The notes below the pieces were generated by a model. It did no database searches. It was not told the origin of the DNA and saw nothing but the letters and a program-made list of their open reading frames with translations. A DNA stretch of 64,000 nt from Muricea muricata (taxonomy: Eukaryota; Cnidaria; Anthozoa; Malacalcyonacea; Plexauridae), in the NCBI GenBank assembly GCA_963855995.1, contig OY979729.1:8140115-8204114 (forward strand), written 5' to 3'. Made by a program: the position numbers and the translations under genes. Below, in pieces: positions 33,573 through 45,500 of this stretch; positions within the stretch are counted from its first letter, which is position 1, and each line of letters begins with the position of its first letter.

Positions 33573-36500
33573 CTATGAAAAATAGAGGAATCGTAAGAAA
33601 CCTTTCTTACAATGACGCCAAACGCGCAAAATTAATGGTACGTAATGTATGATTCGCTCGACATTTTCCCGAGCCAATCAAACTTCGGTCATGGCTTTAT
33701 AGGATACCCTAAAGGTCGAAATGTCGAAAGAGCACTGGGACCGAGTTGCCCCTGTGTTTCGTGTATCCCCATACATATAATAATTATCAATATCGAGTCA
33801 TTCTTGGGTTGTCACATTTCTCACTCACTGGAACTGTATCTACTTCACCAAATTTAGCTAAAGAGGGAGTGCTTAGTGCAACAATCATTGCTCGCCCTTC
33901 GGGCTCGCGCTTTAGCTAAATTTGGTCAAGTAGATACAGTCCCAGTGAGTGAGAATAGTTTTAATATAGCAAAACAGTAAGCTTATTGTCGCGCTACGCG
34001 CTCCCTCTTCAGCTAAATTTGGTGAAGTAGATACAGTCCCAGTGAGTGAGAATAGTTTTAATATAGCAAAACAGTACGCTTATTGTCGCGCTACGCGCTC
34101 CCTCTTTAGCTAAATTTGGTGAAGTAGATACAGTCCCAGTGAGTGAGAATAGTTTTAATATAGCAAAACAGTACGCTTATTGTCGCGCTACGCGCTCCCT
34201 CTTCAGCTAAATTTGGTGAAGTAGATACAGTCCCAGTGAGTGAGAATAGTTTTAATATAGCAAAACAGTACGCTTATTGTCGCGCTACGCGCTCCCTCTT
34301 CAGCTAAATTTGGTGAAGTAGATACAGTCCCAGTGAGTGAGAATAGTTTTAATATAGCAAAACAGTACGCTTATTGTCGCGCTACGCGCTCCCTCTTCAG
34401 CTAAATTTGGTGAAGTAGATACAGTCCCAGTGAGTGAGAATAGTTTTAATATAGCAAAACAGTACGCTTACTGTCGCGCTACGCGCTCCCTCTTTAGCTA
34501 AATTTGGTGACGTAGGTACAGTCCCAGTGAGTGAGAAATACACAAAACACAGGGGCAACTCGGTCACAGTGCTCTCTCGACATTTCGACCTTTAGGGTAT
34601 CCTATAAAGCCATGACCACCAAACTTCATGTAACATCTCGCATTGACGCCAGGAAAAAAGTTCTAATACGCAAACCTTCAAAACAAACAGTGAAAGCACA
34701 GAATAAACTCATTAATACAGAGGTACCACCACCACCACCACCACCACAGAATAGAAAAACATCAGAAGAGTCACAGAGCAATGCAATATGTTCCCAAATG
34801 CTTTTATGTAGTTTATAGCCAGGGGCCGGTTGTATCAAAGGCGTTAAGCTTAAACGGTGGATAAGTCAAAAATATAAAACAAGTTTGCATGCTGTACAAA
34901 CAAACCAGCTAAAGTTATTTGACCTGAGAAGAACAATTATATATAAAACTAAATATTTATTCTATTAAACTCATAATTTCGGTTCCGTACAAGGTGTAAA
35001 AGTGATTTTTAAATTTCTCTTATCCACCGTTTAAGCTAAACGCCTTTGATACAACCGGCCCCAGAATAACAGGGAACATACAATTGAGCGATTTTATTGG
35101 CTACATAATGCATGTGTATGTGCTGCTGCATGTGTCGCACGAGTGTCAGGCTCTGTTTTATAAATGCAGTGTGTACCAGAAAAAAAGGCTACCCTTTGAT
35201 GTGAATTTGAATGTTTTAATTCCCTAAGGAGCCCATTCTGTGTTATTTTGGCAGAACAAATTCAATTAATTTGCAACGTAAGCATAAAAAATCTTGGTGT
35301 AGCAGAGAATTACGCATTCTTGGGCTCATTAGGGAGATAAAACATTCAAATTCGAACGCTCGACACTGGCCCTTGATTACAATTAAAGGGTAGCCTTTTT
35401 TTGGGACACACCGTAGAACCACATATTTGTGTGTTAGGTGTCTTTCTTTTTGAACACATAAATATTTCGTTACATGTTATATCTCGGTCTTTATGGATCG
35501 AGGAAATTCTGCAATATTCCGGAGGAACTTCGTAACATTCCTGCATATTCTACCAAATTCCGGTCAATTCTGCGATATTTCCGTGTTCCGGGTTTTCACA
35601 TTATTAGGGTTATTAGGAAATAATTATTCATATTTATGTAATTACCTTGGTAGCCCGGCCTTTTCTGTTTTAGGTTATTTAAAGGAAAATGGCAACAAAA
35701 ATTTTTATTGTTTCATTTGAAAGAGACTCTAAAACAATATATAGACGTCTATTCCAAATTTTTTATATCTGTTTTACTTCAGGAGATATCGTCACCTGAA
35801 TAATCGAACTGTCCGCCATCTTTTAATTAACAATGTTTTGGGACGTCACAACAGGGATAAGCCATTCAAAGCTTCTCCTAAATACCTACCACTAATGAAA
35901 TATTTGCGAAACCTTTTCAGTCCATGCTGAAATCCGAAACACTTTCCATGCATGTTATTATTGGAGAAGATTAATCATTGTGTACTAAGAAAAAAAATTG
36001 CGTGACCCCAGTAGTGACGTAACATGCATATCTACAAATATCCAAGATGGCGAAGTCAAAGTATCTCCCCAAATAAGGCAGGTATAAAAATTCTGTAATA
36101 AACTTCTATATATTGTTTTGGAGTCTCTTTCAAATAAAACGATAAAATTTTTTGTTGCCAATCCCCTTTAAGGTTGCCGTATTTTATGGACAAATTAGTG
36201 TAGAGTAAAGCCTTGTGGACGAAGCTGTTTTGTACTTTATTCTTTAGTTTGAATAAATATTAATTTTTATATCAAATGCCAGTAAAATTCGACTATCTCT
36301 GTAGTTTTCAATGCAAAACGCACCTCCTTTCTTGACAGCATCATCGAGTTTCTTGGCAGCTTCCTCGTTTTCCTGTTGTAGTTTATCAAGACTGGCAATC
36401 TAAAATAAAATGTTGCATAATATTGGCTCTTCTTCGTGGAAACGCGTGAATTACTCACGAGTCATTAACTGTGGCGATTGATAGATAAATAGTGTGATTA

Positions 36501-39500
36501 AAATTAAAAATAGTTTAGCATGCAAATTGTCTATTGATGGTTTGCAATCGACGCTATCTTGGTCGACATTTGAAACACATGGCAACCACAAAGTATCTAT
36601 TCATTATTTCTGATCCTATCGAGCCATACGTCTTTAAAGTATCATTCATAATACGCTAAAACTAACGATGAAATAGTAAACTGACACAAGTACTTCGCTG
36701 TAAACAGCTGAAGTAATCTGCAGAGTCAACCAAGATGGCGCCCAATGACACGAAATGACGTCATGTGCAAACAAAGAAATGTTTCAAGGCCAGCCGGGAG
36801 TTGACAGTTGTTTAGCAGGGAGAGAGCAAAGGGGGCAATTTGCCCCGAGTCTCAGGCTAGTGGGGGCCCCCAAGACCGATAGGAACAAAAACTAATACTA
36901 ATATAACTGACGCTGTTTGGAGGTAGGGGCTCAGGTGGCCTACTGAAAATTTTGCCCCGGGCCCCCAAAATTGTCTCGGCGGCCCTATTGTTTAGTGAAG
37001 CGACGTTCCGCTGTACTGTAGAACAGCATCTGTAATGTTTGTTAAGATAACGCGATAGCTTTTTCTTCAAGCTACGTAAAAATTGCTCTGCCGTTTGACC
37101 AATACAAGGCATCTCAAACCATAGTGTTGGTTTAGAAACATTGGCCTCTGTCGGGTCGTTATCAGTATGGTCTTCGGTTGGTTTGTTAAATTGTCCCATG
37201 ATTGAGGGTACAACCTGTTTAGGAAAGCCATTCCATGATGCAATTCTCTTAACGAACTGCAATTCCTGATTGAGTTTGGAAGGTGAACAGATCCTGTATA
37301 CTCGACTGAGAAGAGAGGAAAGTTAAGCCCGTTTTCCACTTGGCGAATTTGTTCGCGCGACGCGAAAACAAGAATTCGGCAACGTGATTGGTTAACATTG
37401 GTTGGCGAAAAAATTCGCCGCGAACAAGTAGGAACCGTTCCTACTTTTTTTTCTGTTCGCGCGAACAAATTCGCCAAGTGGAAAACGGGCTTAAAGCAGT
37501 GCGATGGAACAAAACTGTCAAAGTGTGTATATTGCCCGGTTAAAGTAGGTTTTCGGTTAAAAGTAGGGTAAGGGGGGGGGGGGGGGAGTCAAGGAACTTT
37601 TGAGATACCTATAAGCGATAAAACAACAGCAAGTATGATTTAAGAAGCTTTGTCTCAACAGGTTTTGTCTAAGATTGTAGGTCTAGGAAATGTGGTGGTT
37701 CGCCCGAAAATTTGTCGTACGTGAAACGTATATCATTGTCAAAGAAATGGAATTGATCCAGAATGTAGTTGATGTCATCGTGCCTAAGAAGTAGTAGCTA
37801 GTTATTAATTAAAGGATTAACAACATGTTGAAATTCAGTAAGAATAATGTTAGCCAGCACAGGAACGAGAGATTCCCTCACGCTGACACCGTCTATCTGT
37901 TCGTAATAGGTATCAATGCAACTAAAAATGGTCTTCTTGCAGGTGTCACGTGTTAGCTTTCGCAGCGTGGATTTCTTCAAAGTTGTCGGAAATCGGGCGT
38001 AACTTTGGGATGTTGTTGAATTTCTTATGGATTTTGGGTAGTCTATGAGCTCTTGCTGGTTTCGCTGCCCGTGGTCGTATCTGTTGGATGGTTGCTTCGT
38101 CAGATAGCATCAGCATTCGTATTGGCCACAAAATGCAATTGACCAGCTGGCATAATGTAACGACATGCGTAATGCGACATGCGCGGACACACAAACTTCA
38201 TTTGGGTGGCTTTGCCATTAAACTAGCTTAAACTTTTTTATATACTTTGCTTCTTAATGCAGCATTTTGGCTTTAGGATAAGTATAAACGCAATAAGCCC
38301 AATCACAAAATTTTGTGTTGAAATCTCAAGACTGAAAAAAATTTTACGTTTAATACCTATATAATAAATGAATTAATATTAAAAGAAAACTAAACCGAAA
38401 ATTAAAGACATCTTGTAAAGACTCTCAAGATGTCTTTACACAGCTACAAGATGTCTTTAATTTTCGGTTTAGCATAAATCAATTAACTCTTTCTGAAAAT
38501 TATTTCTCATGGTAAGAAACAAATTCTCGCTTTAAGAAAAAAATTCTTACCAAAAGAAAATGTTTAATACATAAGAAAATATTACTTGCCTCAAGAAAAT
38601 ATTTCTTCTTTAAGAGTTTTTCCTTGGCACAAGGAAAGAGTTAATTTCTTACGTTAAGAATTATTCTCTTGTCAAGAATTTTTTTGCTGTGTGACATTGA
38701 ACACACGATTAAAAAACGAATTCGCGTGGTGGAAAACGGCCTATATACAGGCCTAAAGCTATAGCCTAGCTTCCATTTAGTCGTGAATATCAAAGTGACC
38801 GATCTGATAGAGTATGTACGACCATCTCTACTTAATATGGCTAATTTGAATACAGCCCACAAACGAGAAGGTAGATTTAGACTACATCACATCGTCGAGA
38901 ATTAATGTCTTTGCTACGACAATTACGACAAATGGAAACAAGGCTTAAGACTTTAATTGTGTTTGTGAAATATATTCGAGCGAGTCTTTAGAGGTACGGT
39001 ATATTCGTGTTCAGCCCGACTGATTTCTGTTCAAATCAAAGGTGTTCAAACTACACAGAAGACCAACAGGGTTTGTGAGTGGTTTGCTATATAAAAATGA
39101 CAGACGATAAGCTGTACCAAATTTTTTTTTAAAAAAGAGCGAATCGTTTCAGAAGTCACAAAGCCTGATCATCGCTGGTACTTATTTTATCAGCTTGACT
39201 GATTTAAAAAAAAAAATTAGTTGAGCAGAACAAACATATTCAAATATTTATTGGCTTGCTTCTTACTTGTAATTCTGTCGAGCACTTATCACTTGGCAAG
39301 GAGTCGATGAGAAAGTCGATGTCATTTGCGGTTCTTGCTATCAGTGCTGCAAAAAGCTTGGCATGACCTGTAAATATTGTTACATTTCAAAACATGCCCC
39401 AGTTTTTTAATTTTATCAGTTACATTAATCTAAAGTTAACAATGGATCATGCAAACACTCCATGTGATCTGGCAGAGAGCAACACATGGAGGAAACTGCT

Positions 39501-42500
39501 ACAGTGTTCTCGGTATCTTTAAAATGTTCCAAGCTTGTAATGCATTGTAATCTGTAATCTTTAACCATGTTTGTGCAAGAAATCACTTACTTTAGCTTGC
39601 CACCGCCTATCGTGCGATTTGCAAACAACCTGGTTTTGACGTCATTTCGTCATTTTTAACCTCTTCCAAAAAATTATATCTCGAGTTTGAATACACTTAT
39701 ATTTCGGCCGAAATGTTGTAGTAATGACTAATGTGCAAGGCACACATCAAAATTTAGGTCAGAAAGAACTAAGTTTAATAAACCCAATTGTGTAAGACAG
39801 CTTTTTTTCATTTTTTAATTACAATGATGAGTGAGCTAATTACATATTCGTGTATTTTTTTATTAAAGTGGCACCTGCGTTCCTGTTCTTTTGGAGCAAT
39901 GAAGCGTTCAATAAAAACCTGTCGCTTATACAATCAAAATGTTGATTGGAGACAGATATATCTAAATCTATACCTTAAGGTCTGACCTGAATCGCGTGAT
40001 TTATTGAATACGAGCTATACATTGACAGGTAATTATTTCATAGTTTGTTTATAGAAACAAACTTTATCTAGAGACGTTAGCCCCGTCAGCAATGTTTGCT
40101 GGTTTCCAGGGTGGGCGTCAAAACAGAACAATTTGTACAAAAAGTACGTCAAAACGTAAAACAGACAATTTACTATTAGCTAACAACCATTTGCCACGAG
40201 TGCAAGTGAGTATGACAAACAAAAGGGAGCGATATTTTTGTGACTGTTATTTCAAAGATATATATTTTTAAACTTAAAAAAGTGACTTGTTGTGAAAATT
40301 TCCTAGGGGGGGGGGGCGTAGAATCCACGACCATTGATGCGGTCAGGGTATCTCAAGAATTTTCAAGCTTATATAAACAAACTACTGCGAAATTTGCTTT
40401 AAACTAATCGAGTTAACAATGAGTTAGTTGGGGGATAAACAACACATAAATTTGCTTTCGTAAGAGTTCTTGCTTTTATAGATCTGAGAAACGTAGCTTA
40501 ATTTGCATCTCTTTTACTGCTTTTAGAAATAAAACATACACCACTCCTACAGAATGAATCTGATGTGGCAAAACAAAAAATTTTAGTATTCATTACAACC
40601 ATTTGCAAGCTACCGTTCACCGTGCATTCAAAACAACGTTTTAAAAAGTTATGAAGAGCATGTTAGTCAGTTGAAACTTATTAGTTTCAGCTGTCAAACT
40701 TGTAAGTTTTGAACGCGTAACTTGTAGTTTTGTGTGCGTAACTTGAAGTTTTGGTGCCGTAACTTGTAGTTTTGATGCCATAACTTGTAGTTTTGATGCC
40801 GTAACTTGTAGTTTTGATGCCATAACTTGTAGTTTTGATGCCGTAACTTGTAGTTTTGATGCCGTAACTGGTAGTTTTGATGCCGTAACTTGTAGTTTTG
40901 ATGACGTAACTTTTCGCTTCGTGATTCCAAAATGATGAACATTGCAACACATATACAGTAGCAGAAATTCAGTTGAAACCTCTTCAACTGAATTTCCGCT
41001 ACTGTATATGTGTTGCAATATTCATCATTTTTGAATCACAAAGCGAAAAGTTACGGCATCAAAACTACAAGTTACGGTATCAAAACTACAAGTTATGGCA
41101 ACAAAACTACAAGTTACGGCACCAAAACTTCAAGTTACGCGCACAAAACTACAAGTTACGCGTTCAAAACTTACAAGTTTGACAGCTGAAACTAATAAGT
41201 TTCAACTGACTAACATGCTCTTCATAACTTTTTAAAACGTTGTTTTGAATGCACGGTGAACGGTAGCTTGCAAATGGTTGTATCGTTATTTCGTTGGTTC
41301 CTGCGTTTTGTTGGCCATCATTCAAAGCACGGGATAGGAATGGAAACGGCAAGGAAAAGGTTCGTTTGACTACAATTTGATCAACAAAATAGAGAATCTT
41401 GAGAACTTTTAAATAGATCATTTTAAATGATATTTGTAAAAAAATAATCCTCAAAATTATACCAATAATTATAAATATCAAAATTATAACTTTTATGTAG
41501 CAAATTAATCCACAAAATTATACTGAAATTAATCCTACCGGATTTCCATACGCAAAATAGAAGAGCTGCCTGTAAGCAAGAACTCGTATAGTCAAAAAAG
41601 GACGACCCTGGTTCGCGTCAGGAGCTCTCGCTTTTATACTAATTGTTGCACGTTACCTCATGCAAACACCTTACGAGACTTTCACTGATCTACACTGGTC
41701 TGTTTTCTGTACTAGGTCTTGACTAAAAGCATGCGTGGTAAATTAAAGCTGATGGAAATACCGTGATTGCTAACGGCATACATGCATCCATAGACAACCA
41801 AAGGACTGGATTGGAAACGCGAGATTATTGCCGACGTGACACCTGTTATATGGCCTGATATCTTTACTAGCTTTCAAACGCTGTATAACTGAAAATCACA
41901 TGTTAATCACTTTTTAACGACACCATTGGCGAAATTTCTGGGCACTTTAAGGGAAATAGCAACAAAATTTTTTTGTCATCTCATTTGAAAGAGACTCCAA
42001 AACAATATATAGAAGTCTATTACAGAATTTTTATATCTGCCTTATTTCGTGAAATATTTTGATTTGAAATTTTAAGTTCTCCGCCATCTTGGATATTTGT
42101 GGATATGCACGATACGTCACAACAGGGGTCACGCGATTTTTTTTCTTACTACACATTGATTAGTATGCTCTCATAACCGCATGTACGGTAGGTGTTTCGG
42201 ATTTCAGCACGAACTGAGAAGATTTCAAACAATACTTGATTGTTGGTAGGTATTTAGGAGTAGCTTCGACTGGCTTATCCCTGTTGTGACGTCACCAAAA
42301 CATTGTTAATGAAGTTATTGGCGAATTTAGCGGCGTTGCAATATGAGAAAACTGTAGCGTGCACCCCGTCGATATTAGAATTAAAGTCACTCATCACATT
42401 TTCATGTAAATGCGGCTAAGTTCACTTGTGGTTGCTATCATATTACCTTTGCAATTTATGTACGTTAATCGCGTCAAATCATGATAAAACTATACAAGAC

Positions 42501-45500
42501 TTACATAGTCCCCCTGCTTTGGTAAAAGAGAATATGTTATAATTTTACAGTTTATGCAACAGATCGCGAGATTAAAATACAAAACAATAGAAACTCCAAA
42601 AAATGTAAACATATTGATGTTATAGCCTATTTACTTCTATTTGCTTTTGATGCCCGCAGCAATCTCTACCTTGCAGGTAACCTAGTACTAATTAGTAAAT
42701 TTTATATTTGCGTGTACGTGTTCGTGTCTTTTCATTTAGGGGATATTTTAGTCTTGTTTATGTGGTTCTGTAAATAATTGTTATGTAAAGAATTTAAATA
42801 TTTTAGTATATTTGGTAATTTTGCATGCTTGCGCAATTTATTTACTTACGAACACGCGGACCGTTAATAAAAGTAAACGTAATACGAATAGTTCTTACCA
42901 TAGGCGGCCCAATTCCCTGTGTAGTTTCATATAGAGATCAGTACGCACATAAACACACTTCGCTACATAAACACACTTCGCTACGAGGTGTGTTTATGTG
43001 CGCACTGATCTCTATGTGAAACTACACAGTGAACTGGGCCGTCTACGGTTCTTACTTGTAACTTGAAAATGATGCAAGAAGCATCGAAACGTCGTTGTAA
43101 TGAAATAAAATTCATATCGCTATCATTTGTGTCAAAGTTGTCCAGATACCAAACTTTATTGGATATGCAAATAATACAACGCGTTACATCACACTGTATT
43201 TTGAGTGTCTGTGAGATAGTTAATTTTGTATCATACTAACAATAGAAAATAACTGAAACTGTATATTTATGTGCGTACACTGTGATTAATCATTAGGTTT
43301 CCCCATATAACCACCATTGTGCACATTAGTGCAATAGTTTGACTAATTTGAAATATACAGAATAGAATTGAATAGAATTGAACAGAATAGGCTTTGCTCA
43401 AGTTTATAGTACAGCACATGAGACATTACGGTATTGCACAACAGAAAGTGAGAATGATAAAGAATCAGCGAACGGACTTGAAGTCCCAACTAGGCAAATC
43501 CCACACACAATTAAAACAAATACTATATGCTAAACATATGGCCCATTATGGGCAATACTACAGGCAATGTTACACGAAACAACTCCGACAACATAACAAC
43601 ATAAATAAATTGTAATAAAAAGGCCAAAGAGTAAGAACGAAAACGTGATTTTGTAGAAACATGCTAAAAGTTTGCAATCTAACCTCACGGATTTTAGGAA
43701 TATATGATGCTTTTTCAAAAGTCATTATGCAATGTGATGTCACACGTTGTGTTATTTGCCTATCCAAGAAATCAGAACTCGACAAGGAACCGAGTAACAA
43801 ACATTCTACAAAAGAAGTTATATTGTGATTTCCAGTGATCTTTGCAATGTAGCCATGCAAGACAATACTCCACAAATTTTCATTTCATAAGCACTTCAAC
43901 GCGCTACTGCAAGGAAAAATTCGTTTATCCAATTTTAAACGTAACAGAACAACATTAGAACCACGTAACAGGAACGTTGCGTTAGAACGGCGTTTCAGTT
44001 TCTTGATATCTTGTTCCGTTTTTGGGATATTTAGGTTTTTGAAACATGCCAACTAAGTGACGCTGACGTCATCTTCCCACAAAATAATAAATTGCACTCA
44101 TAAAATGGTGAATATCTTTGAAAATAACCGGCAGAACTCAATGAAACTCTTTGCATAAGTATAGCAATTTGGTTGCAACACATGATTACCTCAATTGTTT
44201 GGTTACAGCATGTCAGCTTTGGAATAGTAGGTTTCAACTGCACCATAAATATTTCTATGTTCTTGATACTGTTTAATGACTTAAAGGGAACTGGCAACAA
44301 AAATTTTATTGTCTCATTTGAAAGAGACTCTAAAACAATAAATAGAAGTCTATTGCAAAATTTTTATATCTGTTTTACTTCGGGAGATATTCTCACCTAA
44401 ATCAACGAACTGTTCGCCATCTTGGATTAATTTTTCACCTCATTAACAATGTTTTGGTGACGTCACAACAGGGATAAGCCTGTCGAAAATCCTCCTAAAT
44501 ACCTACCAACAATCAAATATTGTTTGAAATTTTCTCAGTCCGTGCTGAAATCCGAAACACTTGCCGTACATGCGGTTATGAGAGCATATTAACTATTGTG
44601 TCGTAAGAAAAAAAATTGCGTGACCCCAGTTGTGACGTATCCTGCATATCCACAAATATCCAAGATGGCGGACAACTAAAGATTTCAAGTCAAAATATCT
44701 CACCAAATAAGGCAGATATAAAAATTCTGTAATAGACTTTTATATATTGTTTTGGAGTCTCTTTCAAATGAGACGATAAAACATTTTATTGCCATTTCCC
44801 TTTAAGAAATACGATTTAAAGGTACATACATACCTATTCTGTTATGTTGCACTCAAGTGCGTGGCGTTTAATTGGCGAGTAATAGCGGGTTTTTTCCATG
44901 GCAACAGCACGATGTGCTCTGAGCTAAGTACTATACACTCATGCAAAGTTAGAAACGGTTCTGTCATTTACATATAAAGATATTCATAATTTTCTGACTA
45001 TACAATGCATTATGCGCGAGTAAATGACGCTTAAGAGACACATTTATTTTCAAAACCTAAATTCTCTTTTAAAAAACGAAAAAAGACATCGAGAAACTGA
45101 AATCGCTATTTGGGCTCATCTAGGAATAATTATTGTGCTAGTTTGCTAGAAAATATTTAGTCTTTTATACCATGATGATGAACGTTTAGTTCGAAAGCTT
45201 CGTTTTTTTAAATAATTTTAGCTAGTTGAACAAATTATATAAGAATTAAAATGTGTCCTGGCTACAAGAGTATTTTAGATATGGTCTTTAAATTATTGTG
45301 CTGTTGCATTTAAGACATTTAAATTCGTTTAAAAAAAGAACTTAATCTTTCTTCTAGTATCATGAACTGGCAAATACACGAGTATAATTGTCTGCCTCCT
45401 CCCTGAGACAAGAGAAACATCAAGCAACGACGTTATCTTTCATTTACACGTAGCTAATGTATAACATATAATATATAATGTATAATCACTGTCAACTATC

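Noticed and set aside
33914-34530. Regular 97-bp repeats that could suggest a CRISPR-like array
   Set aside because: The whole 97-bp unit is repeated with no variable spacers, there are no cas genes, and the DNA is eukaryotic. It is a tandem array in a foldback element.
34531-34818. 95-aa frame with a poly-Pro run
   Set aside because: It spans the foldback arm and an (ACC)n microsatellite, and there is no gene evidence.
36852-37477. Two 136-aa minus-strand frames as genes
   Set aside because: They are pieces of the decayed Penelope-like element, partly read through an inserted TTAA MITE.
40641-41018. Long frames encoding KLQVTAS / KTTSYGI type repeat proteins
   Set aside because: All three frames are open because the 21-bp unit lacks stops. 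The palindrome and array explain them, and there is no promoter or splice support.
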